Positions 20,541-32,190 of a DNA stretch of 64,000 bases are shown one piece after another. How positions within the stretch are numbered: position 1 is the stretch's first letter; every line of letters begins with the position of its first letter. The notes under the pieces are model-generated. The model was not told where the DNA came from. It saw only the letters and a program-made list of their open reading frames with translations, and did not search any database. The stretch comes from Aspidiotus rigidus. Its lineage: Eukaryota > Arthropoda > Insecta > Hemiptera > Diaspididae. Position numbers and translations under genes: made by a program. The DNA lies in contig JAVHKY010000011.1 of the NCBI GenBank assembly GCA_035079385.1, forward strand, positions 10,186,001-10,250,000, written 5' to 3'.

Positions 20541-23500
20541 TTACTCTTCAGTCTTCGATGCTTTTTCTCCTCCTTTAACGACAATAGCCTGCAATTCTTT
20601 ATCCAATAAACTATTTTGAGCGCCGTTTTCATCTGTCTGCTCGCCTTTCTTCTTTTCGTAGTTCCACGGCTGGACCTGCGAGTCACTGAAAATGAAGAAC
20701 AGCAATCCGGAGAAGATATTGATGGTAGCAGTCAACAGAAACACTTTATTCCAGCTTTCAATAGTTTTCTGTCACAGATAAAAAGATAATAAGTAACTAT
20801 TAATTAGATTTTTCTAGTCATAAAAAACGTACCGTCTTCACTTACTTCTTTGCCAGTAATGTAGCCTACGATAAAAGGTGAAACGAAGCCCATACTGTTG
20901 CAAATAATTCCTTGTAGACCATGAATAACGGCTGCGTGTAAAGCACCAGAACAATATGATTAGAATATCGAAAACGACGGCTAAGAGCCAATAAGAAACT
21001 GCACTTACCACAAAAGTTTGGACTCATGTCCACGACGTTGGCCGAATTGCCAGCAATAGAAGCTCCACTCAACATAACGGCTACTGTGAGCAGACCCAAG
21101 ATCATTACCGTGTCGCAGTATCCGAAGATGAGACAGCCGAACAAGATTCCAGATACGAGAGTGCCTAAAAATGTATGCAAACAGAACATAAAATTTCCAG
21201 TCATCCGACTCGGAAAATAGAGCGATCTAAGCGAAAAACGTTACTTACTGAAAAAGGTGGCAAATTTTCGAATATTAGTGACGGCTAGCGCTCCACTTGT
21301 GAGCAACCAATCAGCCAAAGTTGCGAACCCGATGGCAAACAAGGTTTCGAGAAGGTATGGTATGCTAGCAAACTGACCGATCTGAAACACAAATTAAAAT
21401 TAATATCACAAACGCTTGACGTTTTAAATTGAGGTCTTTTCCTATCGTGAACCATTCAATATTTCACCTGATACGAAGCGAAACCATGGATCTCCTTCAA
21501 ATAGGTAGGAATATAAATCAAGAAAGTGAACGTCGTCCACATCACTCCAATATTAGCCAACGTATTCACGATAACCGGAATGGATGTGAAAATTTTCAGC
21601 CAAGGTACTGGCAACTGCAAAAATGCGAATGAATTAGCTCGTTTGATATAGAGAAAGGGAGGGGCTGCATAAAGAAGAGCTCCATCGTACTTTCTTTGGT
21701 GAGAGTGCAGCTCCGATCGATTTTTCAATGTACATCAACTCCTTCGACGATATGTGCGGATCGTCCCGAGGATTTTCGTACACCAAAAAATGGAATACTG
21801 TGCACCATATGGCGCTGATCACTCCAGCGGCGTAAAATACTGCCCTCCAACCCAAGTAGTGCATTATATAACCATTAAGATAGTACGAGAATGATGCTCC
21901 GCAATACAAGCCTAAAAAAAAAACGATATTAAGTAAGATGGTTCTTAAAAGTGCGTAAAAATGAGAAATTTCACCGATTACCTGCCATGACAGCTAAAAA
22001 TTTTGCACGTTCATCCGGGGGCACCCATTTAGCGATTAAAGCTTTGGCAGCTACACCAATTCCAGCACCCTGGAAGATAACATAAAGAATGAAATAGTTG
22101 TTAGAATGACTCTTAACATATAGACTTTGTTTCGTAAAAAATCGTGCACTTACTCCGGAAATACCTTGAAGAATTCTGACCGCAATTACGTATTTCACTC
22201 CGAGCGCCGCTGCGGCTGGGACTAGGCAACTTAACATGGCCATCGACAAGTTCGAAAGAGCGAATACTCGCTTGCCACCGTATTTTTGACATAGTAAGCC
22301 TCCAATCAGTTGCGACAATCCCATAAACCAAGAAAAACTGCCCATGAGAATCGTCTTATCCTTTTCATTCCATTGAAATTCCCCCACCTGCGAACAGAAG
22401 CGAAAAGATGGAGATTAATTTTAGAATCATTCGGTCTGCATTATTTTTTCTAACTTAACTACATGATTGCGCCTGTATTCAGATGAATTATCGTATCGAT
22501 TAGGTACTGCATATCATTAAACTAACGAACATTAGTATCATCGTTTTATTTATCGAACATACATTAACGTCACAGCTGCGCCAATGGTCCTTGTAGGGCG
22601 AATAAAGGACGATTGTTTCGTTCAGATGACCAACAATGATGCCACATTATGAAACAAGAGCAATCGCAGTTCATAGAAAAGATTCTACATTCTAACGCAG
22701 GAATTCGTTTCGATTGAGATTTTTTCATTTTCTCTTCACGAGCTTCGGACAGTACTAGAGTAATAAACTATAGGTGGAAACGTAGGTATTTAAACGAGTT
22801 ACTGAGGGATAATTGGCAGCGTAGAGGTAGGTGAGGAAAGATGTTATAATGTCGTTAGATGTTCAGAAGCGATTTTAAATCAACCTCTACAGATCAGAAT
22901 TTACTTAAAACTGCGTCGATACATTGTTGAATTAGATCTACTAATGTCGACTCATTCGACTTCCTCACCACGTCGATTTTAGATCTGTCGACTCGACCAA
23001 AAACTGACTACTCAGTTGGGTCGATTTCGAATCCATTTGTAGCTTTCTGGTAACGTATGCACCCAGGTTGATATCAAATCGACGTCGTTCTGGAGTCGAT
23101 TTCCGGTTATTCTTCTGCTGCATTTCGTGGGTTTGGTGACGTCACAACTCGCAGACAGAAACTGCAGCCTTTGAGAGCCTCGGTCACGTATGACCAGTGC
23201 AGCAATAGTCAAATAAACGCAATTTAAACGTTGATTTTCAGTCAGATGTCGACTGATTTTTGACCTCGATTCTGGAACTCATCAAGTTGTGCACTTGAAC
23301 TTTATGAAATTTTGACATCTATGGCAAGTCTCTTGCCGATGAGTAGCGCATCATCGGCCCAAATTAATTTCCAGCCATCCTGGGTCGATTTGCGATGGAC
23401 ACGAGAAGCGGAACTAAATCTGGACACGATTATTGCGAGTTTCGTGAGGTCACAACCCGTAGACAGAAAGTGCAGCCTTTGAGAGCCTCGATCACGCATG

Positions 23501-25107
23501 ACCCATTCAGAGTCGATTTGCGGTGGACACGAGCAACGGAACTAAATCGACTCCAAATCGACGTCGATCTGGAGTCATTCTTTGGCTGCATTTTGTGGGT
23601 TTGGTGACTTCCCAACTCGCTGACAGAATGTAAAGCTCCTGAGACTCTCGATTAAGCTTGACCGGTGCAGCAATAATCGAATAGACGCAATTCCAACGTG
23701 GATTTTGAGTCGCTATTATTTAATGCGAGTCGTCGACTCATCTTTGACCTCGATTTTTTGAAACCTTATCTAGTTGTGCACTCAAAACTCATAAAATTTC
23801 GACATCTATTGCAAGTCTTTTACCGATGGGTAGCTTATCATCGGCTCAAGTTAATTTCCAGCCATTCAGAGTCGATTTCCGGTCATTCTATTGCTGCATT
23901 TTGCGGGTTTAGTGACGTCACAAATCACAGACAGAGCGTTCAGCTATTGGGAGTCTCGATTACGCTCGACCAGTGCAGCGATAGTCGAATGAACACAATT
24001 TAAATAATGATTTTCAGTAATTATTAGTTACCACTAGATTTCGACTCATTTTTAACCTCGATTCTCAATCCCTATCAAGTTGTGCACTCGAAACTCAAGA
24101 AATTTCGACATCTATTGCAAGTCTTTCGCCGATGAATAGCGTATCATCGGTTCAAGTTGATTTCCAGCCATTCAGAGTGGATTTGCGGCGGACCCAAGGA
24201 GCGGAACTAAACCGACTCCAAATCTGCGTCGATCTGGAGTCGATTTCCGGTCATCCTCTTCCTACATTTTGTGGGCTTTAGTCATTCTATTGCTATAGGC
24301 TCAAAATTACTAAGTACTCCACACTTCGGTTCCTGTCATTATTACCGTTTTATAAGTGCAGACGTCCAGGAGAATCATAAGAAGAGGAAATATAGCGAAA
24401 AAATCTCCTAGTATGAGCGGGAATCGAACCCGCGACCTCTCGTTTTCATGAAGAGCCGACGTTGCTCGAATGAAGGGCAACTTACTCAAATTGGTGTTGA
24501 TAAGTTACGTATAGGAATACGATTCCGCGAATCACATTACTGCTACGCTCATTTTCTCTGTAAAACTGGGTCATCTATTTAAAACCTCTCGACTATTGTT
24601 TTGAATTGGCATAGACTCGAATGGTTTTCCCCGTCAAATAATTGCGCCCAAATACTTACATCACATTGTCCAGACTATTAGATCGATATTTTCGCTCGTC
24701 TTTCTTTGGACTCAGACCCTTTCTCTCCTTCACCCCGCCGATTCAAATTCAAAGAAGGCCTTGGACCACGAAATATTTGACCCCAGTCTGAAAGTCTCTT
24801 CCAATGGAATTCGAAAGGCTTGAGATTCCCTTAGATCGACAAAACCCTCCCACAGTTGGTCAATCTTTTCGAAACAATAATATAGATTGTCACTCACCGG
24901 CTTCGATTCCGTCTTCTTGGCTTCAGCTTGAACAGACTGATTACCTTGACTCGCTAAACAAACGGCGACGTAGGTCTTGTTCGTCGAATGCGTCTGCACC
25001 TTCATCATTTCGGTAATCGCTATGTTAATACAGGAGTAGTTTATCATGTGGACGATGACTCCAGCGAAGAGAAGAACCCACAGAATCGTACGTTCTGAAA
25101 GAGACAT
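20541..25107 (-). CDS. SLC17-family MFS anion transporter (sialin/VGLUT/NPT-like), 500 aa
   Basis: Nine coding exons (minus strand): 25107-24898, 22387-22154, 22069-21982, 21911-21691, 21614-21468, 21381-21249, 21164-21009, 20931-20846, 20768-20541. Every intron is GT-AG and all phases agree, summing to 1503 bases with stop. The exon 1 ATG follows an in-frame stop in the upstream open stretch. The product has about 12 hydrophobic segments. A long luminal/extracellular loop follows TM1 (NYSCINIAI at about 23-31) and carries N-T/S glycosylation sites. FQWNEKDK leads into TM2, then the MFS loop KYGGKRVF (105-112) and RILQGISG. WVPPDERAKF (163-172) is the SLC17 PxxER motif; LVYENPRDDPHIS ends the first half. 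The C-terminus is a Lys/Glu-rich tail. SLC17 proteins move organic anions (sialic acid, glutamate, urate) or phosphate across plasma or vesicle membranes; the substrate cannot be told from this. Intron 1 is 2.5 kb and repeat-filled; the others are 70-240 bp. Confidence 0.93.
22900..24290. repeat. diverged tandem repeat in transporter intron 1
   Basis: The landmark TTTGTGGGTTTGGTGACGTC-like word recurs near 23128, 23590, 23898 and 24268, and GACATCTATTGCAAGTC with CATCGG recurs near 23315, 23806 and 24107. The unit is about 300 bp, expanded to near 490 bp once by an extra partial copy. Many internal GTCGATT words. Noncoding. Confidence 0.75.
24410..24486 (-). pseudogene. tRNA-Glu(TTC)-like pseudogene or SINE head
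   Basis: Minus-strand 77 nt. Perfect T-arm GCGGG-TTCGATT-CCCGC (24417-24433) with a B-box, then TCATACT; the 5' end AGTAAGT pairs at 4 to 5 of 7 positions with it. The anticodon loop TCTTCAT would give anticodon TTC, but the 3' side of the stem is disrupted by extra A residues, and the D-arm/A-box is weak. It lies in intron 1 of the transporter. Confidence 0.5.
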
Positions 25108-26088
25108 CGTAAATTTCACCGGTTAACACAAACAATGAAAATTTACCTCGATACACGCGGTAAACACACAATAAGATGCAACAGGTCGCGCGACCGCTCA
25201 CGAATCGAATAGAGCAGTATGTGAAGGAAGATGATGCTCAGATTTTATTTATTCTGATAAGAAAAAGAATTATTCTACATACAGTCCCTCATTGTGCAAT
25301 GCGTTCTCGTAAACAAGTAGGTTATCGTTATATTCGCACTGACGATCGTAAGGTTCATATATACTCGGTATACTTCCAAGAGTCAAGAGATTTAACAGTG
25401 CTGCCCAACATTCTTACTGATAATGGTGATAAGAGAAATAGTAAGACAAAAAATACCTACAATTGGGTGGTAATAATTTTATTCAAGAGATTATGACCAC
25501 AATAGTGGTAATCTACGACACGTGCTTTTTCGGACTATGGTAAACTTTGACCTATGAGAGAGAACGTAAAACGCATGAAGTTTAGCCACCGAAGCTGGCT
25601 ATCTTTCTTCAATAACAGATGATAAATGATGAGGTTTCTATCGTTTCTTTCTCAAAATACCGGTAGCTTCTATAATTTAAAATGTATAAATCTCGAGCTG
25701 AATGAAAGAAAGCACAAGATAAAAAGTGTCTTCTCGAACATCTCTACTTATAAGTTCGCATATTCAAGAATTGTCCTTCTGGTTTTGGAGCCACGATAAT
25801 CAAAGTATTTTGTGAAACGTTTCCGGGAAGATCTTTTTGAGGAACACGAATAATATTATGTCTAAAGCGGAGCTCGCACGAACCTTTGAACTTCTTCCGA
25901 GCTCGCCTCTCCTCTACAGCCCTAGCTCAAAGTCCTTGGACTATATATTTCGTTCTCTGAGTCCTAGTAAGTATGCTAAGATCCTGTATTGGATTCTGCG
26001 AGATCATATGCAGCTCAAGACTTTATAGTTACATACTAGATGTAAGATTCCGCGCCGAACTCTCTTTTGGACCCTCTAAAACTTTTTC
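25108..26088. other. upstream region of the transporter gene
   Basis: No independent gene recognised. A possible 57-base mini-intron in the 5' UTR (donor GTAAAT at 25147, acceptor TCTCTTTCAG at 25098-25107) would remove the ATG used here; the upstream frame then has no ATG, so I kept the simple start. Confidence 0.4.
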
Positions 26089-26103
26089 AAGTCCCTAAAT
26101 AGG

Positions 26104-27584
26104 ATCATCCGGAAGTCCTCGCAGCGCTATTTACCACCTGTCTGGGACTCGGCTACTTCCCCCGCTATTGGAGAGAAGGCAGAGTCATCTTTCTACCCAA
26201 ACCAGGGAAGGATCCATCGGTCACTGGCAGCTATAGACCATTGACCATGCTTTCTATCCTGGGGAAGGTATATGAAAGTGTGGTCAACCGCAGAATAGTT
26301 GACCATTTTGAAGTACACCAACCACTCCACAGGAGGCAGCATGGATTCCGGAGAGGTATTTTTACAGAAATGGCCGTCGATGCAGTGTGTAACATCTATG
26401 CCAATGAATCAACACAACACAAGCTAGCAGCAGCAGTCTCTCTGAATATCAAAGTAGCCTAATTCGATCACATCGAATGGAATGGTATCCTAGAGGAACT
26501 AGCCACGGCCAATGTACCGCACTACCTGATGAGAACCATTTCCTCCTACCTGTGCGATCGTACAGTACATTGCGAGGGTCAGAGTATCATTCTGGAACAG
26601 GGATGCCCCCAAGGTTCGGTACTGGCCTCCACGCTGTGGAACATACTGTATGACGTACTCATCAACAAAGTGGAGCAGGACTACCCTAATATCTATGTGT
26701 ATGCTGATGACACCATTGTCATCACATCCGCAGATACTAGGGAAGAACTGGAAGAGGGAGTAAGAGACTGCATTACTAAGGTCTCTAACTCCCTGGATAC
26801 TTCCCGCCTGCTCCTCAACATCGGGAAGACGGAAATCCTGCTGAAATACGCTGTAGCGCAGAGGAAATGGTCAAGAAATCACCTTCTCAGTGCTTGGACA
26901 TACTATCAGAGCGTCCAAGGTCATTAAGTACCTTGGCGTGATGATAGACAACAGGCTGAAATTCAAGGCGCACCTCGAGTACATGGAGGAGAGAATGATG
27001 AAACGCACCCCTCTCCTCCAGAAAATTGCCCGCAATCTGTATGGATACAGTTTCAAAGCGCGGAAAGTGATGTTCCAGGGACTGGTCTTTTCGCTCGCCG
27101 AGTACTGCTCCTCTGCCTGGTATTACAGACTCCGGCTGAAGACCTACCGAAGCTCATTCGAGAAGGTCCAACGCCGGTGTGATGTGACCAGCAGTAGGAG
27201 TTACAAGGACTTTAGCAAAGAAGTCGCTAGAGTGGCGAGCCCTCCACTGCACTTACAGATTGCTGAAACATCAGTCAAGTGGCTGTTTTCCAAAGATATG
27301 CCGGTCACACACTGGGGACACCTTCCCTAAGTGGAGACCGACGATGAAGGCGGTCTTGTGCTCCAACTGAGAGGATGACAGGGAAACCCGTCCAGTGCAT
27401 AGATCATCTTAACAAGTCTCTACGGGCGACCCTCGAGTACGGAAGCACATATGAGAAAACTCCTTGCAGAGAGCGATCTCCTTGCAAGGGCTAGTTTCTA
27501 GTATTGTCTTACCGCGCTAATAAATTCGCCCCAGGAAGTAAGTTTCCACTGAGGAACCCCCCCCCAAAAAAAAAAAAAAAAAAA
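26104..27584 (+). mobile_element. 5'-truncated non-LTR retrotransposon (Jockey/R1-like RT)
   Basis: It ends in a 19-A tail (27566-27584) and is bounded by direct repeats AAGTCCCTAAATAGG (26089-26103) and AAGTCCCTCAATAGG (27583-27597), 14 of 15 identical. These are target site duplications of target-primed reverse transcription. The 5' end starts inside the RT domain, a typical 5' truncation. Confidence 0.88.
26110..27330 (+). pseudogene. LINE reverse transcriptase remnant
   Basis: Readable motifs in order: FLPKPGKDPSVTGSYRPLTML (fingers), QHGFRRG, an AVSLNIKVA block in place of the usual LDVKxAF, GCPQGSVLASTLWNIL, and the catalytic YADDT at about 26700-26714. Then thumb motifs such as KYLGVMIDNRLKFKAH and FALAEYCSSAW-like residues. 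A stop TAA sits at 26460-26462, and a frameshift near 26870-26890 moves the frame. The RNase H and endonuclease domains are absent. Non-functional. Confidence 0.85.
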
Positions 27585-27597
27585 GTCCCTCAATAGG

Positions 27598-28380
27598 GTC
27601 CAGGTCATTGATGTCCTTACAAAGGTTGGACGTGTCAATGAATTTTCTATAACGACAACGAATTTATTTGTATAATTCTCTCCGTCTGCATTATTTACCG
27701 AAAAACCATTATAGAAATCAACGAGAAATTCTTATTTCTCTCATATATGTAAAATGTAGGCCCGAATGTAACTTGGAAACGACTGCATTTTCCATCCTTA
27801 AAGACATCTCGTATCGCGTACATCGACAATAAAAGAATAAAAAATATCATTTTTTGATTGTGCATTTCCAACTTATTTGCGCACTCGACTAGACTTCATT
27901 TCAACTTCTCTCGTTTAAAATATTCACTACATTCGTTCGCTCCGCGTTTATAACACGAAGTACTCTCGTTACCCCAAAATTATTGAATTCCATTAGCCGA
28001 CTCTCAAGCCACAAACCGTAATTATCATTAATTTCTAATAGAATCGCGCATAAATCCAGAAAAAAGTAAGATCGGTTCCAATATTCGATAAATCTGCATA
28101 AAAGTAAATCGGACCTTGAAAAAAGAATCTTCGGATGCAGTTGAATGTCATTGCGTGATAAAATGAAGGTAATAACCTTCTTCTATCTTCTTATTTCCAG
28201 TATTGTTTTGACATAAATGTCAAGTCGTTTGTATAAATTTTGGCGTGTTTCCCTCATTTTGGTGACATTTGTTTATTTCGATTTTTTTTTTTGAAGTGCG
28301 TAAATATTTTCTACATAATATGCGATCGAGTTCCCTGACTCGCTTTCATTCCTGGTTTAAATTCGACGTGTACCTAAATT
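27598..28380. other. no gene recognised
   Basis: AT-rich noncoding sequence between the LINE and the tandem array. Confidence 0.4.
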
Positions 28381-28757
28381 TATGACTGTGATATTTGAGA
28401 AAATTTAGCACCGCGAAGAAAAAGAATCGGGAGACGATCGAGCGGAAATTTGGGCGCGCTCGCAGGATGATTAAGGTTCAAGAAACTAGACCACCGGGGG
28501 TCAATCTGAAAGGGTCAGATGAGAAGGGAGAAGGGTTTACACAAGAGATTCGCGAGAAAAACCCATTCACGAGGATGAGAACTGACACTTACATGACTAC
28601 GCTTTTTACGATGACTTTTTCATGTGTCCATAAGATAAATCAGGAAAGAGGTTTGTCCGCACAAATTCTGTTGAAACTGTTAAAGTAATAGTTTTTATAG
28701 AAAAAAGAAAAAACGGCTCTTCTCGCACAGTGTAAAATACAAAAAAAAAAAATTTTA

Positions 28758-28806
28758 TTATGAAAATGACGTTTCGAGTAAACTTGTACTCTTCCTCAGA
28801 TCATAA
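28758..28806 (-). ncRNA. hammerhead-ribozyme-like motif in the PLE 3' region
   Basis: Minus strand: TTATGAT, core CTGAGGA (fits CUGANGA), stem II GAGTA/TACTC with loop CAAGTT, core GAAA, a two-base stem III ACGT, cleavage triplet GTC (28770-28768), then ATTTTCATAA, whose CATAA pairs with the leading TTATG as outer stem I. One extra A lies between the core and stem II. Hammerhead motifs with very short stem III are known in PLEs, so this placement is expected for the class. Confidence 0.6.
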
Positions 28807-28888
28807 ACTAAACTGAAACCAAACCGAAGAATATTAAGAAGAAAAAGTTACAAAGAATAAAAATCCAACACGAAAAAACTAGCTGCAA

Positions 28889-29503
28889 TTACAGTCCATG
28901 AATCACAGAAGCGTACATAGAGTTGAAATTTTCACTATCTCGTTTGTAATTGACCGTGTTTGATTTTATTATTTCGATCACTTCTCTCACCTTTCTTTTT
29001 TTAATGTTATTTTCGGTGGCTAAAATCGCAATATTATCTAAATTAAAATTAAATCGGTGGCCAGTATTTTTGGCGTGTTTAGCTAAGGCCGTCTCATCAT
29101 TAAGATTCTTCTCGTCACTTTTGTGCTGGGAGACTCTCTTTGATAAATGCTGAAGAGTTTCTCCAACATATACCCGAGGGCACTCCGAGCATGGTATAGA
29201 GTATACCACGTTGGATCTTTTTCCAAAAGGGGTACGATCCTTAATGTGCGAGAAGAATTTCTTGCCTAGAGTGTTGTAATTTTTGAAAGTGATACAAGTA
29301 TCATCGCCAAGAGTTTTCAGAATTTTTCTAATGATGAAACTGCCTCCGCCAGTAAAGGGAATAGAATAAAATTTCTTAGCACGCCGATTAGGAGAATTAG
29401 TCTTAGGCTTAAAATCAATGATGGAATTTATAAACTTATTCGAATAACCGTTTATACATAGTTTTTTGTGTTTGGACGCTTTTACTGTAGTTTTTTGTAG
29501 CAT
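28889..29503 (-). CDS. PLE C-terminal protein with GIY-YIG endonuclease domain, 204 codons
   Basis: The frame is intact over 204 codons. The endonuclease region has VVYSIPCSECPRVYVGET (about residues 99-116; Y-S-I and Y-V-G stand for GIY and YIG, with the CxxC knuckle typical of PLEs). Then come SKRVSQHK with the conserved Arg/His, ALAKHAKNTGHRFNF and a Lys-rich C-terminus. In PLEs this domain follows the reverse transcriptase and nicks target DNA. The RT part is lost to 5' truncation, so this is a remnant; the first Met is not a genuine start. Confidence 0.85.
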   Translation of the reverse strand: MLQKTTVKASKHKKLCINGYSNKFINSIIDFKPKTNSPNRRAKKFYSIPFTGGGSFIIRKILKTLGDDTCITFKNYNTLGKKFFSHIKDRTPFGKRSNVVYSIPCSECPRVYVGETLQHLSKRVSQHKSDEKNLNDETALAKHAKNTGHRFNFNLDNIAILATENNIKKRKVREVIEIIKSNTVNYKRDSENFNSMYASVIHGL

Positions 29504-32190
29504 ACTGTAAAAATAGCCATCAGCAGGTTTCTAGGAAGGGTAAATTTACAATAAAATCCGGGAGAAAAGAGGGAAGTTCAATAATTTCTGGTTTACTTTA
29601 AGATGAAACCAATCGAAAATGTGTTACTATTAGGGCAACTACAAATAAAATCATTGCTGATAAAATCAATTTTAGTCAATTTTTTTAACAAAAATTCATT
29701 AATACTTGAATCAATTTTTCATATAAATATTTTATAATTTTTTTTTTTTTTTTTTAATTGATTGACATGTATCAAGTCCGTCACCATGACGTCACATCAA
29801 CTGATAACAGAGTAAAAATGCCAGTACAACAGCTTTCAGCAGACTTTACTTCCTATAAGATCTCAAAATGCAGAATAAATAAGGAATAAAAATTTCATGC
29901 TTGTAATCCAGAAGCTACTCGGTATTTGAGAATCAACTCTTCATTCCTTACTTATTCTACTGATGTATGATTGAATGTGATAGGTAGGTACCAATACTAT
30001 TCTTATGGGAATCAATATATTCACTGAAAGGAAAGAACGTATTATTGTTTTCAAATATTGTATTGTGACGTCACTGGTCATGAACTATAATTTAATTTAT
30101 TTAAATTTGAATTTATCATTTTATTAGTGAGATTATAGATAATAATGATACATTTTCATTTATTAGTTTTAAATTTTGTTTATGTACCTAATTTTATTTT
30201 CATTTCAATATTTAAATTTAAATTTATTCATTACGGATAATTTGGGCAATTTCATTTTTTTTATGTAATCTATAAAAATTAGAAATTTGTATTTATATAG
30301 ATTATAGACTATCATTATTGATATTTTGTATTATTTCGACTAAGAGTTCATTTAAGGATGATTATTTCAATTATTTTTCACTAGATTATAATAAGAATTA
30401 TAATAATTAATAAATTCAACAACATTTGAAGTTTTTATAATATTCTTGCAGGTTTTTAGGAGATGTAAATTTACAGTAAAGATCTGGGAGCAAGGAGGGA
30501 AGTTGAAGTTTTTGGTTTGCTTGAAAATGAAAACAATAGAGAATGTGTTATCATTACAGCAAGTACAAATGATACCATTATTGATAAAATTAATCTTTAA
30601 TGATTTTAATTGTTTTATACAAATTTATTCATTACATTAGTTTTTTGAAAATAATATCATTTTATAATAATTTTTTCAATGATTACCCATATAATTTGTT
30701 TAAATTTCAATTTATCATTTTAATTAATAAAACTATAGATAATAACGATAAATTTTCATTGAGTAGTTCTATATTTTATTTATATCAATTTATTTTTAAT
30801 TTTCAATTTTCAATTTTGATTTTAGTATTTCAATTTAAATTCATTCATCAATTTATTGGTGTTTGAACCTTCACTAGAGAGCGCTACTGAAAGGGTGAAC
30901 AAGAGAACGTACTATATTTGTACATTAATTTTCAAACAGCCGTTATTTTTTCAATATCCTATTTATCGCCAGTTTTTTTTTGTTATCAAAGTTGATGATA
31001 TGGATTACAAAATTTATGCTTGTATTTCCTTTAAAAAATGATATCCAAATAATTATGGCGATCAAAATTCCTTCATTCAAAAAGCATGGAACAAATGGGT
31101 GAATTTTGTCACGGATATCGACTCCCCAACAAACCCCAATACCATTTAATATTATCAGTAAAAATTAATATAGACCATTATTATTGATATTTTGTATCAT
31201 TTTTATTAAAAGTTATTTAATGATAACTATTTCAATAATTTTTTACTAGATTATTATAATAATTACTTAAGGTATTAAATTCAATAACATTTAAAATTTT
31301 TAGAATATTCTTGAGTGACTATAATATTTGAGAAAATGCAGCACTGCACTGCAAAGAAAATAAATCAAAAGATGATCGAGCGGAAATTTAATTGCTCATA
31401 GTTGCTTCTAGGGCCGTTTTAAAAAATTATATTACCAAGGACTCAATCTAGATGTTTAAATAGGAGATTTGCACAAGGATGAGAACTGACTGGACTTTCA
31501 ATAATAATTTCTTAATGTTACCATAAGATAAATCAGTAATAGGTTTGTTTGCGCAGATTCCATTAAAACTGTTGGATTAACATCTTGCAGGAAGAGCTGA
31601 CTGTAAAAACAACCACTAGGTTTTCAGGAGAGGTAAATTTACAGTAAGATACGGGAGCAAAAAGGAGAACAATTGAGAATGTTTTATCATTAGGACAAGT
31701 ACAAATGATATCAGTATTGATAAAATTAATTTTCATTGATTTCATTAATTTTATATCATTTTTTTAAATAAATTTATTAATTGAATCAATTTTTTGAAAT
31801 ATCATTTTATCATATTTTTTTCATTGATTGATAAGGTATGTATGATTTATTTAAATTACAGTTCATCATTTTTGATAAAATCAGTCGTACTAATTATTAT
31901 TATTTGTCAGTTCGACATTATTATTTTGTATAAATTCATTTTTATTTTAATACGTATTTCAATTTGACTTTATTCATCCATTCACGCTATTATTTTTTTT
32001 TAGATCATCTATAAAAATTATAATTTATAATAATAATAATATTCTATCATTATTGATATTTTGTATTATTTGTATTAAAAATCAATTTAATGATGCTTCA
32101 ATTATTTTTATTTTTATTGAAATAATAATCATAATGATTACTAAATTTAATAACATTGAACATTTTTATAATGGTCTCCAATCAGGATTT

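Larger units (their letters stand above)
28690..29510 (-). mobile_element. 5'-truncated Penelope-like element (PLE-1)
   Basis: On the minus strand it carries the C-terminal GIY-YIG region, a 3' UTR with a hammerhead-like motif, and ends near 28690 close to an A/T-rich tail. Comparison with the array copy at 31325-31640, which reads straight through the corresponding site, puts the insertion limits at about 28690 and 29505. Reverse transcriptase is missing. Confidence 0.8.
28390..32190. repeat. AT-rich tandem array, units of about 0.87-1.2 kb
   Basis: Related blocks recur. GTAAATTTACAGTAA..GGGAGCAA..AATGTGTTATCATTA starts near 29535, 30460 and 31630. The unit ends (TTGTATTATTT..AATTCAACAACATTTGAAG) lie near 30430, 31295 and 32160, spaced about 865-870 bp. 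A longer leader, GAGAAAATTTAGCACCGCG...GATCGAGCGGAAATTT...GGTTTGT, occurs at 28398-28690 and again, decayed, at 31325-31575. A PLE sits in the first unit. Confidence 0.75.

Noticed and set aside
24898..25260. Additional 5' exon of the transporter joined through a 57-base intron
   Set aside because: The upstream frame lacks an ATG before a stop, whereas the simple start at 25107 gives a normal SLC17 N-terminus.
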